From NCBI GenBank assembly GCA_023228145.1, contig JALOBU010000001.1, forward strand, positions 62,001 through 126,000: 64,000 nucleotides of DNA, in the 5' to 3' direction. The position numbers and the translations under genes are program-made. Numbering within the stretch: position 1 is the stretch's first letter; each line of letters starts with the position of its first letter. A model generated the notes under the pieces. That model searched no databases. It saw only the letters and a list, made by a program, of their open reading frames with translations, and was not told the origin of the DNA. Source of the DNA: Bacteroidales bacterium. Lineage in GTDB: Bacteria; Bacteroidota; Bacteroidia; Bacteroidales; CAIWKO01. This document shows, in pieces, positions 8,615 to 17,541 of this stretch.

Positions 8615-8622
8615 TATATTTG
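8615..8622 (+). promoter_or_regulatory. -7 box for the C25 protease
   Basis: TATATTTG, an exact TAnnTTTG match, 25 bases before the ATG at 8648. The divergent region 8390-8647 holds this and the yidC box. Confidence 0.55.
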
Positions 8623-8647
8623 CTAAAAATAAAATACATAAGATTTT

Positions 8648-11600
8648 ATGAATATTTTTAAATCCTTTTTAACTGCTGTACTTACCGTACTGGTATTAAA
8701 CAGCTTCGCACAGGTTGAAATAAAACTGAATACTTCCAAAAGCGAATTCCGTGTTCTGGAATCCAGCCCATACAAAATAAAAGCAAAAGCAAGTGTTGAC
8801 AAAATAAAGACGATGCCTGTGTCCACGGTGGAAGGCACCTTTATTGAACTTGGATTAAATGGCTTCTCAAAGATATACGATGCCGGCAAGCCACAGCTTC
8901 CTGTTTACAACAAGCTGATAGAAATTCCCTATGGCGCTGAAGTAAAAATCAATATCATCAGCTACACGGAACAGAATATCCAACTCAGCAGCACAGGTAT
9001 AGTAAATAAACTTATGCCGGCCCAGCCTTCTGTTTCAAAAAGTGCCGACCCTTCTGAAATCCCTTTCTATTATGACAGGATTTTATATCAGACAAATGCC
9101 TTCACACAGGCCGAAATGGTAACCGTAACACAGACAGGCACCATGCGCGGTGTGCAGGTAGGCAACCTTACGGTAGCGCCTTTCCGTTACAACCCCGTAA
9201 CAAATACTCTGAAAGTCTACAACGACCTTGTTTTTGAAGTGGTGTTCAAACATCCCGACATTGCGCTTACCGAGCAGATGAAAGAAAAATATTATTCCCC
9301 TTATTTTGAATCATCATTAGGGACACTGATTAATTACACACCGCCTGCTGCCAAAGATGAAATAACTCAATATCCGGTAAAATATGTAATCATTGCTTAC
9401 TCCTCTACAAGCCTTAACTTACAGACCGCTCTGCAACCTTTTGTTTACTGGAAACGCCAGAAAGGATTTAATGTTATTGAGCAATATTATTCTTCTGTTC
9501 CATCCACAACCACCATTAAAACGTATTTACAGGGGCTTTATGATGCCGCAACCCCTACTGATCCGGCACCAACATTTGTGTTACTGGTTGGTGATGTAGG
9601 TCAGATACCCACTTACACCGGTATTGCCGACAATGCCCATAAAACCGACCTGTATTACTTTACTATGGACGGGACCAGTGATTATCTTGCCGATATGTAT
9701 TACGGACGTTTTAGTGCTACATCTACTACTCATGTTAACAACCAAGTGAACAAAACATTGCAGTATGAAAAATACACCATGCCCAAAAAAACATACATGG
9801 ATACCGTCGTCATGGTAGCTGGCTATGATAGTTATGGCAATGACGCCACATATGGAAACGGACAAATAAATTATGGCACAAATAATTATTTTAATGCATC
9901 CCATGGCATGTATACATATACTTTTCTAGACCCTAATAATACAGAGGCGATTGCGGGAGCAAATATGAGAGCCGCAATTTATAAAGGCGTGGGTTATGCA
10001 AACTATACGGCGCATTGCAGTTCAGGCGGCTGGGGTACACCAGAATTTTCCACATCTCAGATAGCCAATATGTACAATGCCGATAAATACGGTCTGTTGG
10101 TAGGCAACTGCTGCCAGTCGAATACTTTTAACGATACAGAGTGCTTTGGTGAGGCACTTCTACGTGCATATTCCAACAAAGGAGCTGTAGGTTACATTGG
10201 AGCCTCAGATTATTCTTATTGGGATGAAGATTATTACTGGGGCGTTGGGGCACGTTCAAGCATACAGGTAAATCCAACCTATGATGCCAACAACCTTGGT
10301 TCGTACGACTGCATGTTTCATGAACATGGCGAAGCCAAAACAAAATGGTTTGTCACCAACGACCAGATGCGTATTGCCGGCTTGCTTGCTGTGGAAGCCA
10401 GCAGCTCAACAATGAAAAAATATTACTGGGAAGAATACCACCTGATGGGCGACCCTTCTGTGATGAATTATTTTTCTGTCCCCGATCCGCTAACAGTAAA
10501 TTATACCAATCCGCAGAATGTTGGAATTAATTCTCTTGTGGTTAATACCGAAGAAGATGCTTATGTTGCCATATCGCACAATGGCGTTTTGTACGATGCC
10601 GAACTGGCACTGGCTGGAGGAGTGGTAACGCTGAATTTTGCTGCAATAACTTCTCCCGACACACTCGACGTTGTTGTCACAAAGCAAAACAAACAGCCTT
10701 TTATCGGCACCCTGCGCATCATGGCCGCCAGCATTCCGCTTGACGCCGAAATGGTAAGCATCAACACTCCTGAAGCTACATACAGCTGCAGCGGTTTTTC
10801 AGTAGCCCCCGAAGTTACGGTACGCAACATGGGTACCACTACCCTCACCAGTTTCAACATAACTTATTCCATCAATGGAAATACACAGCCGGTTTATAAC
10901 TGGAACGGCTCCCTGGCCAGCATGGCAAGTGTTAATATTACACTTCCCCAGATTAATATTCCGGAAGGCAGCAGCAACACATTTACAGCAACTACTTCCC
11001 AGCCCAACGGCTCTACCGACCAGAATGCTGCCAACGACAGCAAGACCTTAAATTTCAGTGCTGTTACTGTGCCGGTGAGCAGCGATTTCAGTGTGGACAC
11101 ACGTGATTTCTGTGATGCGCCGGGAACGGTGAATTTTACCAACACCAGCCAGAATGCTGCAAGCTACAGCTGGGATTTCGGCGACGGCGGCAACAGCACC
11201 GATGCCAACCCCTCGCATACTTACACCGAACTTGGCACATATACGATAACCCTTGTTGCCGATGCGGGCATCTGCGGTAGCGATACGGAAATTAAAACGG
11301 CTTTTATCAATGTAGGCGCTCCCATGCCTTTGGTGTATGATGATTCACGCTGTGGCCCGGGAAGCGTAACACTCACCGCCAGCGGCAGCGGCACATTGAA
11401 CTGGTATGATGCCATCAGCGGAGGCAGCCTGCTCACCACCGGCACTACCTATGTAACTCCCAGCTTGTCAACAACAACTTCGTATTATGTGGAAAGCCTT
11501 GTGGATGGCGGCACAGCATATACCGGACTCACAAATAAAGTTAATTCTACGTCCAATAATGTCAGTGCAGAACAAGGTCTTATATTTACATCACAGCAAG

Positions 11601-12469
11601 CATTTATTTTGAAGTCTGTAAAAATTTATTCTTTGTCAACCGGTACGGCACAAAAGGAAATTAATTTAAAAAATTCTGATGGTTCACAAACTTTAGCAAC
11701 AACAACTGTTAGTGTACCCAGCGGAGAAAGCCGTGTTACCCTTAATTTTAATGTGCCTGTGGGGACAAATTTAAAACTTGTTTCCCCTAAGAACAGCTAT
11801 TTGCACAGAGATAATAACCTTTCGCCCAGCCCTTATCCGATTACTTTACCGGGCGTGTTAAGCATTACAACATCTACTGCAAGTAGTGATCCTTTATATT
11901 ATTATTATTATTTCTACGATTGGGAAGTTGAGATGCCGGATTGCAACAGCGCCCGCAGCGAAGTTACCGCCACCATATTTTCCGCTGAGCCCGATGCACA
12001 GTTCACCTATGTTCAAAATAATGAAACTATTGATTTTACAAATACTTCCACTAACGGAGGCACTTATTTCTGGGATTTCGGCGACAGCATTACCAGCACA
12101 GACGAAAATCCTTCTCATACTTATCTCGCAAACGACACCTTCCATGTAATGCTTATTGCTACAAACGACTGCGACAGCGACACCACTTATCAGGATGTTG
12201 TTATAGTTACCTCGGGTATTGCAGAAACCTCTTTCGTGAATGTTGAAATTTATCCCAACCCTGCCGACGAAATCATCTGGGTGAAAATAAATCGCAATTC
12301 TGTAGAAAAGCTAACCATAACGGATATGATAGGCCGTGAACTGAAAACTATCGCTGCCCCTGGCTCATTAACACAAATTGATATGAGCGGAAACAGTGAA
12401 GGTGTTTATTTTATCCGTCTTTACGAGGGCGATAAAATATATACGTACCGCTTTACAAAAGTGAAATAG
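8648..12469 (+). CDS. Secreted gingipain-like C25 cysteine protease with PKD domains and T9SS sorting domain
   Basis: 1273 residues. Signal peptide (MNIFKSFLTAVLTVLVLNSFA), then a propeptide region (about 22-240), a peptidase C25 domain (about 243-610), Ig-like and adhesin-type segments, two PKD domains (about 812-890 and 1116-1190, each with WDFGDG or WDFGDS and NPSHTY) and a type A T9SS C-terminal domain (about 1193-1273, VEIYPNPADE near its start and GVYFIRLYEGDK near its end). The catalytic pair is His456 in NYTAHCSSGGW and Cys488 in GNCCQSNTF; the latter aligns with the gingipain R nucleophile through the shared C-F-x-E-A-L segment. Exported by Sec, then by T9SS, and likely cell-surface attached or released after removal of the sorting domain. 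A good guess is extracellular protein degradation. It ends at a strong terminator. Confidence 0.93.
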   Translation: MNIFKSFLTAVLTVLVLNSFAQVEIKLNTSKSEFRVLESSPYKIKAKASVDKIKTMPVSTVEGTFIELGLNGFSKIYDAGKPQLPVYNKLIEIPYGAEVKINIISYTEQNIQLSSTGIVNKLMPAQPSVSKSADPSEIPFYYDRILYQTNAFTQAEMVTVTQTGTMRGVQVGNLTVAPFRYNPVTNTLKVYNDLVFEVVFKHPDIALTEQMKEKYYSPYFESSLGTLINYTPPAAKDEITQYPVKYVIIAYSSTSLNLQTALQPFVYWKRQKGFNVIEQYYSSVPSTTTIKTYLQGLYDAATPTDPAPTFVLLVGDVGQIPTYTGIADNAHKTDLYYFTMDGTSDYLADMYYGRFSATSTTHVNNQVNKTLQYEKYTMPKKTYMDTVVMVAGYDSYGNDATYGNGQINYGTNNYFNASHGMYTYTFLDPNNTEAIAGANMRAAIYKGVGYANYTAHCSSGGWGTPEFSTSQIANMYNADKYGLLVGNCCQSNTFNDTECFGEALLRAYSNKGAVGYIGASDYSYWDEDYYWGVGARSSIQVNPTYDANNLGSYDCMFHEHGEAKTKWFVTNDQMRIAGLLAVEASSSTMKKYYWEEYHLMGDPSVMNYFSVPDPLTVNYTNPQNVGINSLVVNTEEDAYVAISHNGVLYDAELALAGGVVTLNFAAITSPDTLDVVVTKQNKQPFIGTLRIMAASIPLDAEMVSINTPEATYSCSGFSVAPEVTVRNMGTTTLTSFNITYSINGNTQPVYNWNGSLASMASVNITLPQINIPEGSSNTFTATTSQPNGSTDQNAANDSKTLNFSAVTVPVSSDFSVDTRDFCDAPGTVNFTNTSQNAASYSWDFGDGGNSTDANPSHTYTELGTYTITLVADAGICGSDTEIKTAFINVGAPMPLVYDDSRCGPGSVTLTASGSGTLNWYDAISGGSLLTTGTTYVTPSLSTTTSYYVESLVDGGTAYTGLTNKVNSTSNNVSAEQGLIFTSQQAFILKSVKIYSLSTGTAQKEINLKNSDGSQTLATTTVSVPSGESRVTLNFNVPVGTNLKLVSPKNSYLHRDNNLSPSPYPITLPGVLSITTSTASSDPLYYYYYFYDWEVEMPDCNSARSEVTATIFSAEPDAQFTYVQNNETIDFTNTSTNGGTYFWDFGDSITSTDENPSHTYLANDTFHVMLIATNDCDSDTTYQDVVIVTSGIAETSFVNVEIYPNPADEIIWVKINRNSVEKLTITDMIGRELKTIAAPGSLTQIDMSGNSEGVYFIRLYEGDKIYTYRFTKVK

Positions 12470-12493
12470 ATACGTAGCAGTCGTTTTGGTAAG

Positions 12494-12528
12494 AGCCCGC
12501 CTGAATTTTTCAAGCGGGCTTTTTTTCT
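12494..12528 (+). terminator. Rho-independent terminator after the C25 protease
   Basis: AGCCCGCCTGA and TCAAGCGGGCT form an 11-bp stem with one mismatch, followed by seven T. It lies between the convergent protease and lyase genes. Confidence 0.85.
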
Positions 12529-12540
12529 TGGCATAATTTT

Positions 12541-14079
12541 TTATTCCAAACTACCTACTTCTTTTTCCACTTCCTGAAGTATCTCGCAGGAACGTACGAG
12601 CGCTTTCATCTTATTATGGTCGGGATAGAGCGGGCGGTCAATATCCAGGTAATCAACATGCTTGCGGATTACTTCGTGGGCTTTTTTGGTTCCTTTTCCG
12701 AATTCAAAAGGTGTTTCCAGCTTATTGCGCAAGTCGAGGGCCTGGGCGGCGGCAAAGAATTCTATCCCCAAAATGCCATAAGCATTATCCATTATCTGAA
12801 GGTTTTTCAGCACTCCGTTCATTCCCATCGAAACAAAATCTTCCTGGTCGGCGGCAGCAGGAATGGACTGTACGCATGATGGCGTGGAAAGGATTCGCTG
12901 TTCCACAATCTGCATATCGGCAGTGTATTGGCTGAGCATCAGTCCGGAAAACATCCCGGCGCCTTTGGTAAGAAAAGGAGGCAGCCCGACACTCAGTGCG
13001 GGATTGTTTAGGCGGTTCATTCTTCTTTCGGAAAGAACACACACCATGGTTACTACAGCACCCACTATATCCATCGGAACAGATATAGGTGAGCCCTGGA
13101 AGTTGGCTCCCGAAAGTTGCAGGTTTTCTTCAGCAAAGAAAATGGGGTTGTCGGCAACGCCGTTTAGCTCTATTTCCACCTGCGAACGTGCCCATGCAAC
13201 AGCGTCGTGAGCAGCACCTATCACCTGCGGTGTAGAACGCATGGAATAGGCATCCTGAACTTTTACTTTTATTTTGTTCAGTGCAAGATCGCCGCCACCT
13301 GTGATGGTGCGAATAGATTTAGCACTTCTTATACCTCCTGCGAAACCGCGCACTTCAAGGATTTTTCCGTTATAGGGTTTGAGGTTTGCTTTCAGCGCTT
13401 CCAGCGACATGGCGCAAGCTATTTCGGCCTGCTTCAGGAAGTTATTTACATCATACAAAATGAGGCAGGAAATACCGGTGATACAGTTGGAACCGTTGAT
13501 GGCTGCCAGTCCGTCGCGGGCATGAAGCCCGGGAATAGTGATGCCGGCACGCTTCATGGCTTCTTTGCCGTCGAGAAGTTCGCCTTTATAATAGGCATGT
13601 CCTTCGCCCATCAGCAGCAAAGCTATCTGCGACATAGGTGCCAGATCGCCGCAGGCGCCTACGGAACCTTTTACGCAAACCATGGGTGTAACTCCTTTGT
13701 TGAGCATTTCCACGTAGGTTTGAGTAATTTCAGGACGACAACCGGAATGGCCGTTGGCATGCACATTGATACGGCTGAGCATGGCGGCACGCACATGTTC
13801 GATGGGCATGGGCTCGCCGATGCCAGCGGCATGGTTGTAAACCAAATATTTTTGAAAATCCTGCACTTGGTCGTCGGTGAGGACCATCTCGGAAAATTCG
13901 CCGATACCGGTATTGATGCCATACATGATTTCATGGTTTTCAATTTTTTTATCAAGCATGGCACGGCATTTTTTTATGCGTTTCACAGCATCGGGATGCA
14001 GTTCTATTTTTTCATTGTTTCTGGCGACGTTGACAACGTCTTCAATTTTCAGGTTTTTACCTGTAACGATTAAAGTCAT
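12541..14079 (-). CDS. hutH: Histidine ammonia-lyase family enzyme with Ala-Cys-Gly MIO triad
   Basis: 512 residues, the normal length of histidine ammonia-lyase, which converts histidine to urocanate and ammonia. Numbering matches the Pseudomonas putida enzyme closely: Tyr53 (MYGINTGIGEF), His83 (YNHAAGIG), Asn195 (AINGSN), Tyr278 and Arg281 (DAYSMRSTPQV), Glu413 (AADQEDFVSMG). The MIO cofactor normally forms from Ala142-Ser143-Gly144; here it is Ala142-Cys143-Gly144 in GSVGACGDLAPMSQ. A Ser143Cys mutant of the P. putida enzyme is known to mature to an active form, so activity is plausible. Position 82 is Asn instead of the usual Ser of the Ser-His pair. No hutU, hutI or hutG is nearby; hisS lies upstream. 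Other substrates (tyrosine, phenylalanine) cannot be excluded. Confidence 0.82.
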   Translation of the reverse strand: MTLIVTGKNLKIEDVVNVARNNEKIELHPDAVKRIKKCRAMLDKKIENHEIMYGINTGIGEFSEMVLTDDQVQDFQKYLVYNHAAGIGEPMPIEHVRAAMLSRINVHANGHSGCRPEITQTYVEMLNKGVTPMVCVKGSVGACGDLAPMSQIALLLMGEGHAYYKGELLDGKEAMKRAGITIPGLHARDGLAAINGSNCITGISCLILYDVNNFLKQAEIACAMSLEALKANLKPYNGKILEVRGFAGGIRSAKSIRTITGGGDLALNKIKVKVQDAYSMRSTPQVIGAAHDAVAWARSQVEIELNGVADNPIFFAEENLQLSGANFQGSPISVPMDIVGAVVTMVCVLSERRMNRLNNPALSVGLPPFLTKGAGMFSGLMLSQYTADMQIVEQRILSTPSCVQSIPAAADQEDFVSMGMNGVLKNLQIMDNAYGILGIEFFAAAQALDLRNKLETPFEFGKGTKKAHEVIRKHVDYLDIDRPLYPDHNKMKALVRSCEILQEVEKEVGSLE

Positions 14080-14233
14080 AATGTTAATGGTTTAAAATTT
14101 ATGATTAAAAAATATTTTTTTAAGAAGTAAAAAAAAGGATACTGACAGGAATCAGCAGAGGCCGGCGCGGTTGATTTTGATTTTGAATTTCAGATTCCAG
14201 TTGTGCATAAGGAAAATATGGATTCAAAAATAA

Positions 14234-15598
14234 TTATTTTTTTAATTCTTCCAAAAGTTCATCAAAAGTAAGCTCCTTTTCAATGCCGCTTGTCATATAT
14301 CTGAGTTTGTATTTCCCTTTGGCAATTTCATCCGGGCCGGCAATAATGACAAAAGGAATTTTATTATTATCCGCATAAGAAAATTGTTTTTTCAATTTGG
14401 CATTTTCGGGGTAAACTTCACAGCTTATTCCCAGATTTCTTACCTGCTGTGCAACAGGGAATAGTTGTCTGGTTTCTTCATCACCAAAATTAATAAACAG
14501 AACTTTTGTGTAAATTTCGGTAATGGCAGGAAATAATTTCAATTCATTCAGCACATCATAAATTCTGTCGGCGCCAAATGAAACCCCGACTCCCGAAATA
14601 TCCGGCAATCCGAAAATTCCGGTGAGGTCGTCGTAACGTCCACCTCCACAAATGCTGCCGATAGCTACATCAGAAGCTTTTACTTCTATGATGGCTCCGG
14701 TATAATAATCAAGCCCCCGGGCCAGGGTAACATCAAACTCAATCTTTGCTTTTATTGGTAATTTTTTCAGGGATTCAAAAATCTCATTAATTTCTTTTAA
14801 GCCGGATTGTCCTGATGCCGTTCCGCCGACAAATTCACGTATTTTTTCAAATTTTGTGTCATTATCGCCGCCAAGGGACAACAAAGGTTTTATTTTTTCA
14901 ATAGCATCTTCTGAAAGGCCTTTTTCTGAGAGCTCTTTTATTACGTTCTCAATGCCGGTTTTATCAATTTTATCAATGGCTACTGTTATTGCAGTGATTT
15001 TATCCGCTTGCCCGATAATTTCGGCTATGCCATTTAAAAGTTTACGGTTGTTGAGTTTTATGGTAATGTTGATGCCGAAACGCTGAAAAATATCATCAAT
15101 AATTTGAAATAGTTCCACTTCGTTAAGTAGTGATTTACTACCGATAACATCCACATCACACTGATAAAACTCGCGGTAACGGCCTTTCTGCGGCCTGTCG
15201 GCACGCCACACCGGCTGTATCTGGTAACGCTTGAACGGGAATGTTATCTCGTTGCGGTTCATCACCACAAAGCGGGCAAAAGGCACGGTAAGGTCGTATT
15301 TCAGGGCTTTTTCGCACATGCGGGAAGCCAATTTGGCAGGACTTGTTTTTTCAATGTCCCCGGCATTTATACCTTCCATAAAATTGCCCGAATTCAGTAT
15401 CTTAAAAATCAGCCGGTCGCCTTCTTCGCCATATTTTCCGGTAAGGGTGCCCAGGCTTTCCATGGCCGGAGTTTCTATCGGTTTATAGCCGTAAAGCAGA
15501 AAAACATCTTCAATGATTTTGAAAATGTATTTGCGGCGGCTCATCTCCAGCGGAGAAAAATCACGCGTTCCTTTGGGTATGGAAACATTGACTGCCAT
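14234..15598 (-). CDS. hisS: Histidine--tRNA ligase
   Basis: 454 residues, class II aminoacyl-tRNA synthetase. Visible signatures: the N-terminal KGTRDFSP, TVPFARFVVMN, the motif 2 region RYQIQPVWRADRPQKGRYREFYQCDVD, the histidine-binding LARGLDYYTGAI and GGGRYDDL, and a C-terminal anticodon-binding domain from about residue 360 (KVLFINFGDEE). It charges tRNA-His. It sits 31 bases after the phosphodiesterase gene but has its own TAnnTTTG box at 15610, so it may be transcribed both with and without the upstream genes. The lyase gene follows after 154 bases in which I see no clear element. Confidence 0.96.
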   Translation of the reverse strand: MAVNVSIPKGTRDFSPLEMSRRKYIFKIIEDVFLLYGYKPIETPAMESLGTLTGKYGEEGDRLIFKILNSGNFMEGINAGDIEKTSPAKLASRMCEKALKYDLTVPFARFVVMNRNEITFPFKRYQIQPVWRADRPQKGRYREFYQCDVDVIGSKSLLNEVELFQIIDDIFQRFGINITIKLNNRKLLNGIAEIIGQADKITAITVAIDKIDKTGIENVIKELSEKGLSEDAIEKIKPLLSLGGDNDTKFEKIREFVGGTASGQSGLKEINEIFESLKKLPIKAKIEFDVTLARGLDYYTGAIIEVKASDVAIGSICGGGRYDDLTGIFGLPDISGVGVSFGADRIYDVLNELKLFPAITEIYTKVLFINFGDEETRQLFPVAQQVRNLGISCEVYPENAKLKKQFSYADNNKIPFVIIAGPDEIAKGKYKLRYMTSGIEKELTFDELLEELKK

Positions 15599-15609
15599 GC
15601 ATTTTTTTA

Positions 15610-15617
15610 CAAAAGTA
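15610..15617 (-). promoter_or_regulatory. -7 box for hisS
   Basis: The minus strand reads TACTTTTG, a TAnnTTTG match, 11 bases before the hisS ATG. The short leader makes it less certain. Confidence 0.4.
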
Positions 15618-15629
15618 TGAATTTCCTAT

Positions 15630-16376
15630 TTATAACTGATTGATAATCTTTTTTAATGTGGCAGGGTCGTCGGTGATGATGCCGTCAACGCCGTTTTTTA
15701 TCACCTTTTTCATGTGTTCCGGCTTATTTACAGTCCATACAAAAACCTTTTTGTTCAACCCATGGATAAAATCAACTGTTTTTTTTCCGGCATAAGAATA
15801 ATTTATGTTGATTTCCGAAATAAAATCAAGTTGAACCTCACCTTTTATGATTTCTTTCAAAGGCAGTTTGACGTATAGCATGCCTGTTTTTATGGTTGGG
15901 CAGGCTTTATAAACTTTAAGAAGGGAGTTATAACTGAATGACTGAACCACACAGTATTTTTCGGCTTTGTATTTTTTTATTAACCTGACCACATCCTTTT
16001 CAATTCCCGGGTAATTGTTGTTTTCATTTTTAATCTCAATCAGCAGAACACATTTACCATGAATCAGAGTTAACACTTCTTCCAGCGAAGGAATCTTTTC
16101 GCCGGTACACTCTTTGGAAAATTTTTTTCCGGCATCATACGATACCAGTTCAGAGAATAAAAAATTCTCAACATTTCCTTTACCGTTGGTTGTCCTGTTG
16201 ATTTTCCGGTCGTGAATGACGACAGTGACATTATCTTTGGTTTGCCGCACATCCATTTCAATGCGTTCAACGCCAGTTTTTATGGCATTTTTCACTGCCG
16301 CCAGGGTATTTTCGGGAGCCAGCAGACTGCCTCCGCGATGGGCTACCACGGCAACTTTTTCTTGTGCTTTCATCAT
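15630..16376 (-). CDS. Glycerophosphodiester phosphodiesterase
   Basis: 248 residues, a TIM-barrel GDPD enzyme that hydrolyses glycerophosphodiesters to glycerol 3-phosphate and an alcohol. Key residues appear in order: VAHRGGSLLAPENT (catalytic His, Glu and Asn), ERIEMDVRQTKD (metal-binding Glu and Asp), VVIHDRKINRTT (second catalytic His), LLIEIKNE and the terminal VDGIITDDP. No signal peptide, so it is probably cytoplasmic. It lies 17 bases downstream of the cupin gene in a minus-strand run. The substrate head group is not deducible. Confidence 0.9.
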   Translation of the reverse strand: MMKAQEKVAVVAHRGGSLLAPENTLAAVKNAIKTGVERIEMDVRQTKDNVTVVIHDRKINRTTNGKGNVENFLFSELVSYDAGKKFSKECTGEKIPSLEEVLTLIHGKCVLLIEIKNENNNYPGIEKDVVRLIKKYKAEKYCVVQSFSYNSLLKVYKACPTIKTGMLYVKLPLKEIIKGEVQLDFISEININYSYAGKKTVDFIHGLNKKVFVWTVNKPEHMKKVIKNGVDGIITDDPATLKKIINQL

Positions 16377-16393
16377 AAATTCCGGGCAGGGTT

Positions 16394-16867
16394 TTATTGA
16401 GTAAGGGTAGCTTCTAAAATCATGTTAAGAAAATTTTCTACTTCCGGGCTGCCTTCTTCAGGCGACCAGGGAGCAAATATTTTGTCAATTTCGGGATGAT
16501 AGGGGCCTTCTTTAAATTCATAAGCTATAGTGCCATTTTCAAGCGAAAGCATGGAATGATAACGCCTAGGAGGTATTTCTGTAGCATAATTTTCGGTAGT
16601 ATGGTCAAGGATAACATAGTCGTCAATGGTACCGTCATCCTCATATTCCACCACCAGAATGCGGCCCCTCAACACGATAAAAACTTCATTTTTATCGGGC
16701 TTTTCATGCTTGTGAGGGCGCACATAAGTGCCCGACTCCAGCGCATTCAGCAGCCGCTGTAAAACGGCATCATTTCCCGGATGAAAATTGTGATTGATAC
16801 GTTTTCTCTTTGCCAGACGGGCTTTTTCAGAGAGGTTGTCCAAAAGCTGCCTGTTGATTTTTATCAT
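16394..16867 (-). CDS. WbuC-like cupin metalloprotein
   Basis: 157 residues from the ATG at 16867, one base after the stop of the upstream gene; the start at 16924 would overlap that gene by 56 bases and add an unrelated N-terminus. The N-terminal helix (INRQLLDNLSEKARLAKRKR) followed by NHNFHPGNDAVLQRLLNALE and the cupin motif YVRPHKHEKPDKNEVFIVLRG fits the WbuC family, named from O-antigen clusters. The two His and the Glu are likely metal ligands. Its enzymatic role is unknown. Here it lies outside the polysaccharide locus of this window, 37 kb away, between a LOG-like hydrolase and a phosphodiesterase. Confidence 0.82.
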   Translation of the reverse strand: MIKINRQLLDNLSEKARLAKRKRINHNFHPGNDAVLQRLLNALESGTYVRPHKHEKPDKNEVFIVLRGRILVVEYEDDGTIDDYVILDHTTENYATEIPPRRYHSMLSLENGTIAYEFKEGPYHPEIDKIFAPWSPEEGSPEVENFLNMILEATLTQ

Positions 16868-16868
16868 C

Positions 16869-17459
16869 TCAGAATTTTGTGTGTTTAAAATTTTCGAGCC
16901 ATTTTGTTGTTTCAGGCGGTTCAAAGGTCATTAACCTGGCAATGAGTTCTGTTTCATCATCACTGACAAAAAACAGTTGTTTATGCTCCGGCCGTATAAA
17001 TCGTTCAGCGATAAAATGGTCAAAAAGTTCGAGTAGTTTGTCGAAATATCCTTCAATATTAAAGATGCCTATGGGTTTTTTGCTGATACCCAGCTGGCTG
17101 AGGGTGAGCATTTCAAAAAACTCATCCAGAGTGCCGTAGCCTCCTGGCAGTATTAAAAACGCATCTGAAAGCTCATAAATAAGAGTTTTTCGCTCGCTCA
17201 TTGATTCAACCACATGCATAGTACTCAGATTGCGGTGCGCCACTTCCACATCCACCAGACGCCGGGGGATGACACCTGTAACTTTTCCTTTTTCTTCTAA
17301 AACACTATCGGCGATAACTCCCATCAATCCGATATTTCCGGCGCCATATATCAGGGTAAGGCCATTTTTGGCAAAAAGCTTTCCTAAAAGATATGCTTTT
17401 TCCCGGTAAACATCTTTACCACCCATTGCAGAACCGCAAAATACTGCTATGTTTTTCAT
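16869..17459 (-). CDS. LOG-family nucleotide phosphoribohydrolase (TIGR00730)
   Basis: 196 residues from the ATG at 17459 (MKNIAVFCGSAMGG); the upstream start at 17480 only adds seven residues and overlaps the promoter box. A Rossmann-like fold with GAGNIGLMGVIAD and the diagnostic PGGYGTLDEFFE (PGGxGTxxE) places it in the LOG/TIGR00730 family. Members hydrolyse the N-glycosidic bond of nucleoside 5'-monophosphates, releasing a base and ribose 5-phosphate; the cytokinin substrate of plant members need not apply here. First gene of a run with the cupin and phosphodiesterase genes, driven by a good -7 box. Confidence 0.9.
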   Translation of the reverse strand: MKNIAVFCGSAMGGKDVYREKAYLLGKLFAKNGLTLIYGAGNIGLMGVIADSVLEEKGKVTGVIPRRLVDVEVAHRNLSTMHVVESMSERKTLIYELSDAFLILPGGYGTLDEFFEMLTLSQLGISKKPIGIFNIEGYFDKLLELFDHFIAERFIRPEHKQLFFVSDDETELIARLMTFEPPETTKWLENFKHTKF

Positions 17460-17477
17460 TATGAGTATTCGATGTTG

Positions 17478-17485
17478 CAAATGTA
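17478..17485 (-). promoter_or_regulatory. -7 box for the LOG-like gene
   Basis: The minus strand reads TACATTTG, a TAnnTTTG match, 18 bases before the ATG at 17459. Confidence 0.55.
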
Positions 17486-17528
17486 TATAAATTATTGCTA
17501 AAACATCTATTTATAGCTTATTATGCCT

Positions 17529-17536
17529 TACTTTTG
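17529..17536 (+). promoter_or_regulatory. -7 box for the M16 protease gene
   Basis: TACTTTTG matches TAnnTTTG but ends only five bases before the ATG at 17542, so the transcript would be nearly leaderless. Confidence 0.4.
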
Positions 17537-17541
17537 CTTTC

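Noticed and set aside
13207..14073. Long plus-strand frame opposite the lyase gene
   Set aside because: It is an antisense shadow of a well-conserved gene with no family-like sequence of its own.
14080..14233. Possible leader or riboswitch between hisS and the lyase gene
   Set aside because: A GC-rich spot (GCCGGCGCGG) is present, but I could not build a convincing paired structure or match a known class.
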